A stretch of 41,116 nucleotides of DNA from Microvirga aerilata (GTDB lineage: Bacteria > Pseudomonadota > Alphaproteobacteria > Rhizobiales > Beijerinckiaceae). The stretch lies in NCBI RefSeq assembly GCF_016743775.1, contig NZ_JAEQMY010000043.1, positions 1-41,116 on the forward strand. Reading direction: 5' to 3'. Of the stretch, positions 1 through 7,406 are shown piece by piece. The notes under the pieces are model-generated. The model had not been told where the DNA came from and ran no database searches. It saw only the letters and a list, made by a program, of their open reading frames with translations. A program made the position numbers and the translations under genes. Numbering within the stretch: position 1 is the first letter of the stretch; the number at the start of each line of letters is the position of its first letter.

Positions 1-42
1 CAGTTGATCGGCCCAGCGGTGGGCCTCGCTTGCATGCGTCAT
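1..42 (-). CDS. Transposase, N-terminal 14 codons only (IS4/Tn5-like, partial)
   Basis: Reading leftward from the ATG at 42, the frame gives MTHASEAHRWADQL and runs off the window. A GGAGG ribosome-binding site lies nine bases upstream. The start of IS4-family (Tn5-like) transposases has a similar short helix with a Trp-Ala pair ahead of the DNA-binding domain; that assignment is from memory of the family and rests on only 14 residues. The identical start occurs at the right end in opposite orientation, so at least two copies of the element exist near this locus or in the genome. Confidence 0.5.
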   Translation of the reverse strand, partial: MTHASEAHRWADQL

Positions 43-91
43 GGCGCGACACCTCCGTGTCTAAGACAACGCACAAGCCCCGGCTGTAGTA
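1..91. repeat. Left copy of terminal inverted repeat (end of an insertion sequence)
   Basis: This stretch is the reverse complement of the right end of the window. Bases 1-77 match 41116-41040 exactly. Base 78 differs (C here, the complement of C on the right), after which the match resumes to about base 91, ending at CTGTAGTA. It contains the start of a transposase gene pointing out of the window, so it is the end of an insertion sequence rather than a structural repeat of this locus. The exact 77-base identity fits an assembly breakpoint at a shared k-mer. Confidence 0.9.
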
Positions 92-94
92 CTA

Positions 95-1126
95 GAGCAG
101 GTTCGACTTAGACAGGCTCATATCCGCAGTTCCTGATGTAGTTCTGGCACTCATTTGGCTCGAAGGCGTCAAGCAGTTCTCCGATGGTGGTCCAGAGCGC
201 CTCCTTGGTGCGGGTGCCTGCCTTGCGCAGGAGCGCCTTGAGCTTGGCGAACAGCTGCTCGATCGGGTTCAGGTCGGGCGAGTACGGCGGCAGGTACAGC
301 AAGCTGGCCCCGACCGCTCGGATCGCCTCCTCAACGCCCGCCACCTTATGAGCTGCCAGATTGTCGAGCACGACCACATCGCCAGGCGAGAGGGCTGGTG
401 CCAGCATCTGCTCGACATAAGCGCGGAAGACCTCGCCCCGCATGGGCCCGTCCACCACGAGCGGAGCGATGATCCCGTTCTCCCGCAGGCCGGCCACAAA
501 GGTGGTGGTGAGCCAGTGCCCGTGCGGCACCGCATCGACCACCCGCTGTCCGCGCGGCGCCCTGCCGTAGCGCCGGGTCATGTTGGTGGCCGTGCCGGTC
601 TCGTCCAGGAACACAAAGCGGCTGGCATCCATGAAGCGCTGCCACACCCGAAAGCGGCGGCGCTCCTGGGCTACGTCCGGCCGGTCCTGCTCGGCCGCCC
701 GGAGCGTCTTTTTTGTGCGTCAGGTGCATGCGCTTGAGCATCAGGTGAATGGTCGAGAGCGCCTGCACCACGATCCCGCGGGCGCGCAGTTCGGCTTGGA
801 TCTCGGCCAGCGTGATGCCGGACTTAGCGTCCACCAGGGAGCGCAGCAGATCCTGATGCGGCTCGAGGACCGGACGACGATGGCCGCCGATCCGCTCTGG
901 GGTGACCGAGCCGGTCTGGCGCAGCCGCCGCATCAGCTTCACGGCCGCCGACGGGCTGACCTCATAACGAGCGGCCGCCTGGCGGATCGAGCTGCCCTTC
1001 TCAACAGCGCGAACGATGCGCCGGCGCAGGTCCTGCGACAACGGTGTAGTCATGGCGAGCCTCTGTCTCACGCCCCTGACCTCCATCGAGTCAGACTTCC
1101 CGATTCCGTTCAACCCCAAACCGCTC
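95..1126 (-). mobile_element. IS630-family insertion sequence, complete
   Basis: A transposase with DDE signature is bracketed by imperfect inverted ends: GAGCAGGTTCGACTTAGACAGG on the left is similar to the reverse complement of the right end, which reads GAGCGGTTTGGGGTTGAACGGA (13 of 22 bases match). Each end is flanked by TA (93-94 and 1127-1128), the target dinucleotide that IS630/Tc1-mariner elements duplicate. The resulting length, about 1.03 kb, is normal for the family. The left end directly abuts the terminus of the IS4-like element, so one insertion sequence landed at the edge of another. Confidence 0.8.
108..1053 (-). CDS. IS630 family transposase, in two overlapping frames
   Basis: DDE transposase of the IS630/Tc1-mariner group. 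The upstream frame starts at the ATG at 1053 (MTTPLSQDLRRRIV) and encodes the helix-turn-helix region with SIRQAAARYEVSPSAAVKLM. The downstream frame, which ends at 108, encodes the catalytic part: FLDETGT (first Asp), VVLDNLAAHK (second Asp) and PPYSPDLNPIEQLFAKLK (Glu). The frames meet at a run of six A on the coding strand (T run at 709-714). Upstream the protein reads LTHKK and after a shift it continues TLRAAEQDRPD, the normal family sequence. All catalytic residues are present, so activity would need ribosomal or transcriptional slippage at the A run. The run is not in the classic minus-one A-AAA-AAG phase. The gene may therefore be broken rather than programmed. Both explanations fit. 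Confidence 0.8.
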
Positions 1127-1709
1127 TAGCTCTACGCTAAATTATGGATCCCGAAACTTACGCTCTTCCGACTACAGCTAAAATTCAGTTGCCGCATCGG
1201 CTGCAAATTAGATTAGCCCCCTTCCCCCGGAAATGTCCGAGTTCTGCTACTGCTGATATTAAGCACATCTCCCGCAAGGGCTCGCTCTGGACGCCGACCA
1301 TGCAATTCAAAAATCAATAAAGACATTTTATAACTCATGCGCCCAGGAAAGGAGCGGTGGCGCAAATTCAGGTTGATATGCCTACAACGCATAGGTCATG
1401 TGTGCTGACCTATCTACCGCGCAGCAGCATAAGAATTATCTATTCATCATAGGAGGCTTATTGAACGCCTCTGTAGAGGGATAAGAATTATGCTCGTAAC
1501 AGCAATCCTCCGCCTCGTGATGCGCGTCGTTAATGCAACTGCCTACGCGAACCAGCTCAGGGCCGAACGTGTTCTGAATGCGCATCTCGCACGCGCTGGC
1601 AACAAGCTCGACTGAGAGCGCAAGTAAGCCATAAAGGCAAGATTCCGCAGTCTCTGCGAAGCAACTCACAGCCCTGCCTGTCACGGCGCGTTGCGACTAT
1701 CAGCGACAA
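1127..1709. other. Intergenic stretch with no convincing gene
   Basis: About 580 bases between the IS630 element and the zinc-ribbon gene. The first 300 bases are visibly more AT-rich than the flanking genes. An 82-codon minus-strand frame at 1436-1684 lacks a good ribosome-binding site and resembles no family I know, so I do not call it a gene. No tRNA, repeat array or clear terminator was seen. Confidence 0.6.
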
Positions 1710-1943
1710 CTAGGCTACATTCCTGTGACCGGAGAGACCCGATACGAAGTCGTTCCAAGCACGAAGAGCCGCCCCCTCCGCTTCAGCTGCCGACCCGCAC
1801 GGTTCTGACAAAGGGCCCTGTGGTGCGACTTCGCTCTCGCAACTGAGGCAGAGAAAATGCGCCTCGTACTGCCCATATAATTCGAGGCAGTTGATCCCTA
1901 ATTCGGCGCTTCTGCACACTGGGCATGGCTTAGGCTCAGTCAT
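1710..1943 (-). CDS. Small Lar-like zinc-ribbon protein
   Basis: A 77-residue protein with two CxxC knuckles: KPCPVCRSAELG near residues 5-16 and FLCLSCESE near 30-38. It ends in a region with GAALRAWNDFV. This layout, an N-terminal LKPCPFCG-like motif, a second CxxC, and a C-terminal A-x-x-x-W-N segment, is that of the Lar restriction-alleviation/zinc-ribbon family, usually carried by phages and other mobile DNA. The founding member, Rac prophage Lar, modulates type I restriction; no restriction genes are in this window, so that role is not shown here. It stands alone between the IS630 element and the GntR gene, on the same strand as the latter. An unrelated zinc-ribbon protein is the main alternative. 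Confidence 0.55.
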   Translation of the reverse strand: MTEPKPCPVCRSAELGINCLELYGQYEAHFLCLSCESEVAPQGPLSEPCGSAAEAEGAALRAWNDFVSGLSGHRNVA

Positions 1944-2036
1944 TGTCGTTCCACTCTACCGTTAATACGGACATTGCGGATTAGGGATGCACTAATCTAC
2001 ACGCATGAGATTGTCGCTCGTGCCTTTCCGAGGCTC

Positions 2037-2741
2037 TCACTCGCTGATGTTGAGGATCGAAATCTTCGACTCTTCCCGACGCCATAACCAGTAACACTCC
2101 TGAATAGCCTCACGAGCGAGCTCCGGCTCGCGATCCCTTAGGGCTTGCACGAGTGCCCGGTACGCTTCGACGTTTCGCTCGAACGCACCGCGGACCATGG
2201 AGATGATCCTGACCTTGTTCGCAATCACAGATCGGATGACGGACGAGAGGCCATCGATGACGATGACGATTACAGGGTTGCGGCACGCCCTGGCGAGGCT
2301 GGCGTGAAGCTCGAACTGGAGCTCAACCACATCTTCCAAGGAGTCCGATGCAGCGATCTGGTCGATGAGATCCTCGAGGGCCTCAAGATCAGCAGTGCTG
2401 GCCTGGATCGCGGCGGCTCCTGCCATCTCTCGACCAATCATTTCCATGGCGTTCTGGATCTGATCAATCGAGATGAACCCGAGCTTCAGAGCAACGCCGA
2501 AATAGAACTGCAGGAACCGCGAGTTCGGGAGCGCCAGATAGGTCCCGCTGCCTTGGACGCGCTGGAGCAAGCCGAGCGTCTCCAGAACGGTCAGCCGATC
2601 CCGCAAAGTCGGGCGCTGAATGCCGAGTTGATCGGCCAGCTCACGCTCGGTGGGGAGCTTGATTCGTCCGCTGCTGTCGGGCCTCAGCTCCATCGCGATG
2701 TCGATGACGCGCGCAAGGATATCGTCTTCGCCGTCCGTCAT
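2037..2741 (-). CDS. FCD-domain GntR family transcriptional regulator
   Basis: A 234-residue cytoplasmic DNA-binding regulator. Residues 5-70 form the winged helix-turn-helix of the GntR family, with LPTERELADQLGIQRPTLRD (residues 29-48) and the wing motif GSGTYL. Residues 80-225 are all-helical and match the FCD ligand-binding domain of the FadR subfamily. It is the last gene of the aldolase-dehydrogenase-kinase operon, 18 bases downstream of the kinase. FadR-type proteins bind TGGTnnnACCA-like palindromes, and four such sites lie upstream of the aldolase operon and the TRAP operon. It therefore most likely controls its own operon and the transporter in response to the substrate or a phosphorylated intermediate; the effector is unknown and repression is the more usual mode. 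Confidence 0.88.
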   Translation of the reverse strand: MTDGEDDILARVIDIAMELRPDSSGRIKLPTERELADQLGIQRPTLRDRLTVLETLGLLQRVQGSGTYLALPNSRFLQFYFGVALKLGFISIDQIQNAMEMIGREMAGAAAIQASTADLEALEDLIDQIAASDSLEDVVELQFELHASLARACRNPVIVIVIDGLSSVIRSVIANKVRIISMVRGAFERNVEAYRALVQALRDREPELAREAIQECYWLWRREESKISILNISE

Positions 2742-2759
2742 ATGAAACCGTAGTTCCTT

Positions 2760-4316
2760 TTACCCAGTGGCTCGCACCCCAAGCCGGGGCCGTGCCTCTT
2801 CATCCGCGTACGGGCCAGAACTACGATCTGCGAGAGCATGCATCAAGTCGCACAGTTGTGGGTAAGCTGCGTCAAAGATCGTGAACATGCGGTCGTAGGT
2901 CTCGATTGTCCGTTGGGACCCGGGCCTGATCGCTGTTGCGTTGGCCGAGATCAACGGAAGCTCCCTATCGTCACTGCCCGTGAACAGCCCTGCCGCTATG
3001 GCACCAAGCAGGCCCGCTCCCAGTGCCGCAGCATCAGGCATATCAGACATGATATAGTCGAGCTTCAGGACGTCCGCCTTCATCTGCCCCCAGAACTTGT
3101 TCCGCGCTCCGCCGCCCACACTGAGCATGCGCTCAGGGCGCTTGCCCCATTTGGCGGAACCCCGTTCCAGAATCTGCCGAAGGCCGAACGTCGTGCCCTC
3201 AAAGACGGCGCGGACCATATCCTGTCGGCTGTGTCGGAGGAGAAGCCCGAGCCAGCTGCCGCTCGCCTCTGCATCCCAGATGGGGCTCCGCTCGCCGGCA
3301 AGGTAGGGCAGGAACAAGAGACCGTTGGCTCCTGGAACCGACTCCTGCGCCAGGCGCTCCAGTTCGGCAAGAGTCTTGAGCTCCGGCCAGACCTTGTTGT
3401 TGAGCCACCCGAACGCACCGCCCAGCGTCGACATTGCCCCATGGGCGAGCCAGCGGCCGGGCACGATATGATGGCGATGCAGGAACGACGGCTCGAAGTC
3501 CGGACGGTCAAGGCAGAAGGTAATGACCCCGGACGTGCCGACGGATTCGAAAACCTCGCCGCTGTCCATCAAGCCAACCGCAAAGGAAGCCGCTGCCGTG
3601 TCGGCAGCGCCGAGCGCTACGGGAATGCCGGCCGGAACTCCAGTCAGGATGGAGGCTTCATCCGTCACTCGACCGATCATATCGGTGCAGCTACTAATTT
3701 CTGGCAGAATAGCCGCATCGAGTCCCCATCGAGCTAGAAGGTCGCGACTCCACGACGGCTCGGGATCAGCAATACGCATCAGACCCGAGTAAGACGCTTG
3801 GGTCGGCTCGATGCCGTCCTGGCCACTTAGTCGGCGAGCCAGGAAACCGTTAAGCATGGTAACCCGCTGCACTTTTGCCCAAGCACCCGGTTCATTCTCA
3901 CGGATCCAGGCCAGGTTGGCTGCCCAGCAAGTAGACGTGCTAGCCCGGTTGCCGGTCTGCTGCACATCTGCTTCAGCATCGGCACCAACTACCTTTTCAA
4001 GACCTGCTTGGGCCCGGCCATCGAGGTAAAGGATGCCCGGCCGTATTACCTGCCCCCCCTCGTCAAGAAGGATGGTCGTCGGGCAAGTTGTGGCAAGCCC
4101 AATCGAGATTATCGTTGGGACGCGGGCGGCAACCTCCCGAATAGCATCGGCGGTGGCCGCCCAATAGCGGTCGAGGTCGATTTCGGCCCAGAGCGGATAA
4201 GGTGTGACCACGGGAACCGCCCGGTGTGCCTTCGCAACCAAGCGGCCTTCGCGCGTGAAGGCACAAACCTTGATCCCGCTCGTTCCAGCATCGACCCCGA
4301 GGAAGGCTTCAGTCAT
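2760..4316 (-). CDS. FGGY-family carbohydrate kinase (xylulokinase-like)
   Basis: ATP-dependent sugar kinase of 518 residues, the usual length for the FGGY family. The N-terminal phosphate-binding motif is DAGTSGIKVCAF (residues 9-20). LGAADTAAASFAVGL carries the probable catalytic Asp, SVGTSGVITF is the second phosphate loop, and SVGGGARNKFWGQMKADVL is the adenosine motif near residues 400-418, followed by AALGAGLLGAIAAGLF. The gene overlaps the alcohol dehydrogenase stop region by eight bases, so the two are translationally coupled. Its likely substrate is the ketose produced by that dehydrogenase, and its product would feed the aldolase. Whether it phosphorylates at C1 or C5 cannot be read from sequence; pairing with a class I aldolase favours a ketose-1-phosphate, by analogy with FucK/FucA and RhaB/RhaD. 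Confidence 0.88.
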   Translation of the reverse strand: MTEAFLGVDAGTSGIKVCAFTREGRLVAKAHRAVPVVTPYPLWAEIDLDRYWAATADAIREVAARVPTIISIGLATTCPTTILLDEGGQVIRPGILYLDGRAQAGLEKVVGADAEADVQQTGNRASTSTCWAANLAWIRENEPGAWAKVQRVTMLNGFLARRLSGQDGIEPTQASYSGLMRIADPEPSWSRDLLARWGLDAAILPEISSCTDMIGRVTDEASILTGVPAGIPVALGAADTAAASFAVGLMDSGEVFESVGTSGVITFCLDRPDFEPSFLHRHHIVPGRWLAHGAMSTLGGAFGWLNNKVWPELKTLAELERLAQESVPGANGLLFLPYLAGERSPIWDAEASGSWLGLLLRHSRQDMVRAVFEGTTFGLRQILERGSAKWGKRPERMLSVGGGARNKFWGQMKADVLKLDYIMSDMPDAAALGAGLLGAIAAGLFTGSDDRELPLISANATAIRPGSQRTIETYDRMFTIFDAAYPQLCDLMHALADRSSGPYADEEARPRLGVRATG

Positions 4317-5349
4317 TGCGGATTGCTACCTTAAGCGCCCGCCCACTCTCTGCCTCCTTCAGCGCCTCGACAGCATCCGCCAATCCGAAGCGATGGGTGA
4401 CAAGCGAGTTGGCATCGATGAGCCCGCCTGCGAGCAGGTTGAGAGCCGTCTCATAATCTTGCCGACGCAGCGCGCTGGCTCCGGTCACGACGATCTCGTT
4501 GTAGTGCACGAGATTGACGTCGAACGTCGCCATGTCGCCCGCCGAGAACCCCGCGAAGAGGTTGACGCGGCCACCCTTACGCACGAGCTTCAGCGCCTCG
4601 TTGGCAAGTGCCGGAACGCCGATGGCCAAGATCGCCACATCCGCGCCGAGTCCGTCAGTCACCCCGCGGATTACCCCTGCCAAATCCTCCTTGGTCGGAT
4701 CGCAGGCGATGTCGACGCCGCGCTCGAGGGCAGCCTCGCGGCGCATCTGGTTGGGCTCGCTGACGATAACCAGTCGTGCCCCGGCCCGACGCGCAAGCGC
4801 CGCATGCATGAGGCCGATCGGCCCTGCCCCGAGGATGACCACCACGTCACCGAGTTCAACGCCGACATTGCGCAAACCATTGATGCAACACGCCAGAGGT
4901 TCCGCCAGAGCCGCCGCCTCGAACGGCATCCCCTGCGGGATACGGACTGCGTTGCCGGACTCAAGCGCCAGCGCCGGCACCTTCAGGTACTCGGCATAGG
5001 CCCCATCGAACTCGTATCCGATGGCCTGACGGTTCTGGCAGACATTCTCCCGGCCGGTCTTGCAATAGGCGCATTTGCGGCAGGGAATGACAGGATTAAC
5101 TGACACCGGGTCGCCGCAGGAGAACTGCGAGACGCCGGCTCCCACTTCAACCACCTCGCCCGCGAACTCGTGGCCGAGAACGGACGGGAAGCGGACGCCC
5201 TTGGTTTTGCGGCCACGCAGGATGCGGATATCTGTCCCGCACACAGTCGCGGCCCTCACCTTCAGGATCAGCTCACCGGGTCCGGCGGATGGGGTTGCAA
5301 CATCCTGCAAGACGACGTCGTCGGGAGCGCGAAGAACTGCTGCCTTCAT
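4309..5349 (-). CDS. Zinc-dependent alcohol dehydrogenase (sorbitol/threonine dehydrogenase type)
   Basis: Medium-chain NAD(P)-dependent dehydrogenase of 346 residues. Catalytic zinc ligands are Cys37 in VCGTD and His60-Glu61 in LGHEFAGEV. The structural zinc is held by Cys90, Cys93, Cys96 and Cys104 in CRKCAYCKTGRENVC. The nucleotide fold is seen in VILGAGPIGLMHAALARRAG (from about residue 171). This zinc pattern is typical of polyol and threonine dehydrogenases. The start codon overlaps the aldolase stop as ATGA, and its own end overlaps the kinase start, which places it in the middle of a tightly coupled operon. The inferred role is oxidation of a polyol or sugar-acid alcohol to a ketose for the kinase. 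The exact substrate is unknown. Confidence 0.9.
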   Translation of the reverse strand: MKAAVLRAPDDVVLQDVATPSAGPGELILKVRAATVCGTDIRILRGRKTKGVRFPSVLGHEFAGEVVEVGAGVSQFSCGDPVSVNPVIPCRKCAYCKTGRENVCQNRQAIGYEFDGAYAEYLKVPALALESGNAVRIPQGMPFEAAALAEPLACCINGLRNVGVELGDVVVILGAGPIGLMHAALARRAGARLVIVSEPNQMRREAALERGVDIACDPTKEDLAGVIRGVTDGLGADVAILAIGVPALANEALKLVRKGGRVNLFAGFSAGDMATFDVNLVHYNEIVVTGASALRRQDYETALNLLAGGLIDANSLVTHRFGLADAVEALKEAESGRALKVAIRND

Positions 5350-6170
5350 TTCTGGAGATCCTTCTCTTCTTCAAGGGCGCGCTCGTAAACTTTGAGAGCT
5401 CCTTCGACGCTGGCGTCATCGTGCATCAAAGCGGACAAGGATTTAATAACGGCGGAGGTATGCGGGTGCGACCACACGAAGCGGCCATAGGTAACGCCGC
5501 GCATACCGACATCAAGTGCCTGGCGGGTCATACGCAAATAGTCCTCCAGAGTCTCGCCCATCTCGCCACCAGCCAGAGCCACGATGGACGGGCAGGCATC
5601 CACCACCGAGCGGAAGCTCTCGGCAGAACCGGACCACATGGTTTTGATGATGTCGACGCCAAGCTCGGCGCCAGCGCGCACCGCGTAGGCCAACACCTCA
5701 GCGTCGTGCTGATCCTTGATCAGCGCGCCCTTCGGATAGATGTGCGCAACAAGCGGCATGCCGGCCGAAGCTGCTTCCTTGGAGATCTTGCCAAGGAATG
5801 TCAGCTGCTGGGCTTGGTCGGGGCCGCCGACGATGCAGCCCACCGAAATGGCGTCAGCACCAAAGCGCACCGCTTCCTCCACGTCCGCAACGGGCGTGTC
5901 ATACGTCGGATGGTACTGCACGGAATAGGCGCTAGCCTTCAAGATGATCGAGGCCTGGCCTGCATAGGGTGCGAACACCTTCTCGGCGATGCCCTTGTGC
6001 ATGGTGATACCGTCAGGCTTGCCGGCTACAACCTTGCGCATAACGGAGCGGATGTCCACGAGTCCGGGCATCATCCCGCGGGTGATCGGATGGTCAACCG
6101 TGATGGCGAGCATGCGGCCAGACTTGGGATTCACGATCCGGTTCAGACGAACTTCTTTCCCGAGAAACAT
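5346..6170 (-). CDS. DhnA/LsrF-type class I aldolase
   Basis: A 274-residue TIM-barrel aldolase of the DeoC/FbaB/LsrF group, which forms a Schiff base with a lysine. The likely Schiff-base residue is Lys176 in GVDIIKTMWSG, at the position of the LsrF and FbaB lysine. Other landmarks are MLAITVDHPIT (residues 20-30), DAISVGCIVGG, and ALAGGEMGETLEDYLRMTRQ; the last region and GMRGVTYGR form the phosphate-binding end of the barrel. It is the first gene of the aldolase-dehydrogenase-kinase-regulator operon and has two GntR-type operators 51 to 108 bases upstream of its start. The inferred role is cleavage of the sugar phosphate made by the FGGY kinase into dihydroxyacetone phosphate or a related triose plus an aldehyde. 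LsrF-like thiolase chemistry is an alternative, but no other lsr genes are present. Confidence 0.82.
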   Translation of the reverse strand: MFLGKEVRLNRIVNPKSGRMLAITVDHPITRGMMPGLVDIRSVMRKVVAGKPDGITMHKGIAEKVFAPYAGQASIILKASAYSVQYHPTYDTPVADVEEAVRFGADAISVGCIVGGPDQAQQLTFLGKISKEAASAGMPLVAHIYPKGALIKDQHDAEVLAYAVRAGAELGVDIIKTMWSGSAESFRSVVDACPSIVALAGGEMGETLEDYLRMTRQALDVGMRGVTYGRFVWSHPHTSAVIKSLSALMHDDASVEGALKVYERALEEEKDLQK

Positions 6171-6220
6171 AGAGGCTCCTTAATGCAGGTCGGATGTTGC
6201 CGACAAAACTGGGGTGAAAT

Positions 6221-6233
6221 TTGGTTATACCAA
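6221..6233. promoter_or_regulatory. GntR/FadR-type operator 1, upstream of aldolase operon
   Basis: TTGGT-TAT-ACCAA, a perfect palindrome with a three-base centre, about 51-63 bases upstream of the aldolase start. It matches the TGGTnnnACCA pattern known for FadR-subfamily GntR regulators such as PdhR and LldR. The regulator gene is the last in the operon it precedes. Confidence 0.75.
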
Positions 6234-6261
6234 TTATTGCGCGCCTACAAGAGAAAACATT

Positions 6262-6278
6262 AATTGGTTGTACCAATT
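6262..6278. promoter_or_regulatory. GntR/FadR-type operator 2, upstream of aldolase operon
   Basis: AATTGGT-TGT-ACCAATT, a perfect 17-base palindrome directly beyond the stop codon of the hydroxyacid dehydrogenase gene. Its centre lies 43 bases from the centre of operator 1, about four helical turns, so the two sites face the same side of the DNA and could be bound cooperatively. Confidence 0.78.
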
Positions 6279-7259
6279 TTACGCTACTAGGTTCCTGGGT
6301 TTACCGGCCCGAAATAGCTCGATGTTCTCAAACAGCTGGTCCGTGAGCCCCTGGACAGCCTCGCTGCTCGCCCAAGCCACGTGCGGCGTAAGGATAAAGT
6401 CGGGTCGGTCCAGCAGGCGTATGAATGGGTGATCCGCAGCTGGCGGCTCCGCCGTGACCACATCAAAGGCGGCGCCAGAGATGTGTCCGGCTGTGAGCGC
6501 ATCCGCCAGGGCAGCCTCGTCCACCAGCCCTCCGCGGGCCGTGTTGATGAGCAAGGGCCGACGCTCCATGAGGGCGAATTCCGGAGCGGCGATCATGTTG
6601 CGGGTCGACGGCATCAGCGGAGAATGCAGCGTGATGACGTCGCTCTGGCGCAGCACATCCTCGAAAGGGGTGTAGAGCGGACCCATGCCGGTTGAGCCTT
6701 TGTAGGCGGAGAACAGCACTCGCATGCCGAAGCCGCGGGCGATGTCGGCGACCGCCTGTCCAAGCACGCCATCGCCAATGATGCCGAGGGTCGAGCCGGC
6801 GAGATCGCGAATTGGATAATCGAAGAAGCAGAACTGACCCGCCTCCTGCCATCGGCCTCGGCGAACAGCATCCGCATAAGCTAGGATGCTGCGCCGCAGG
6901 GCGAGAATCAGCGCGAAAGTGTGTTCGGGCACAGTGTTCACCGCATAATTGCGGATGTTGCACACGGAAATGCCGCGCTCCTGGCAGGCTGCGACGTCGA
7001 CAACGTCGTACCCGGTGGCTGCAACAGCGACGAGCTTGAGGTTGCGTGCCTGCGCGATGGCATCGCGTCTTACCGGTGCCTTGTTGGTGATGACGATATC
7101 AGCATCAGCAATGCGCGGGCCCACATCGCCCGGAGTGGTCTTGCCATAGGTGATAAGTTCATGGGGGAAAGACAGCGTCCGCAGCTGCGTTTCTGGAGAG
7201 AGCGTCTCTCGATCGAGGAACACAATGCGGGCCGGCGCGCCGGGCATGGCTTCAGTCAT
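6279..7259 (-). CDS. D-2-hydroxyacid dehydrogenase (hydroxypyruvate/glyoxylate reductase-like)
   Basis: NAD(P)-dependent oxidoreductase of 326 residues from the ATG at 7259; a longer frame reaches 7361, but the AAAGTGG ribosome-binding site and the family length support 7259. The nucleotide loop is GIIGDGVLG (residues 159-167). Catalytic residues are Arg242 in NTARGG, Glu271 in TAEPP and His293 in TPHVAW. The family interconverts 2-keto acids and D-2-hydroxy acids; the closest pattern is glycerate dehydrogenase. It follows the TRAP large-permease gene by about 150 bases on the same strand, so it is probably the last gene of the transporter operon. With a glycerate kinase remnant at 12.4 kb, it suggests an ancestral hydroxypyruvate to glycerate branch. 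Substrate is inferred. Confidence 0.85.
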   Translation of the reverse strand: MTEAMPGAPARIVFLDRETLSPETQLRTLSFPHELITYGKTTPGDVGPRIADADIVITNKAPVRRDAIAQARNLKLVAVAATGYDVVDVAACQERGISVCNIRNYAVNTVPEHTFALILALRRSILAYADAVRRGRWQEAGQFCFFDYPIRDLAGSTLGIIGDGVLGQAVADIARGFGMRVLFSAYKGSTGMGPLYTPFEDVLRQSDVITLHSPLMPSTRNMIAAPEFALMERRPLLINTARGGLVDEAALADALTAGHISGAAFDVVTAEPPAADHPFIRLLDRPDFILTPHVAWASSEAVQGLTDQLFENIELFRAGKPRNLVA

Positions 7260-7406
7260 ACGACACCACTTTCTGCGAGTCGGTTGTGGCGATCTATGCG
7301 CGGCATGTGAGGTCTGGATCCGCCTCGACAAACCGCCTTCCATCATCGCCAGGAAATGCAAAGGGCCAGATGTTGATACACCCTGCCCTTTCTTAAACTG
7401 TTACCG

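Noticed and set aside
1436..1684. 82-codon minus-strand frame between IS630 and the zinc-ribbon gene
   Set aside because: GTG start with no ribosome-binding site, no recognisable family, and it lies in AT-richer intergenic DNA.
5346..6170. LsrF role in autoinducer-2 breakdown for the aldolase
   Set aside because: No lsrK, lsrG, lsrR or lsr transporter genes are present; the partner kinase and dehydrogenase point to sugar or polyol use.
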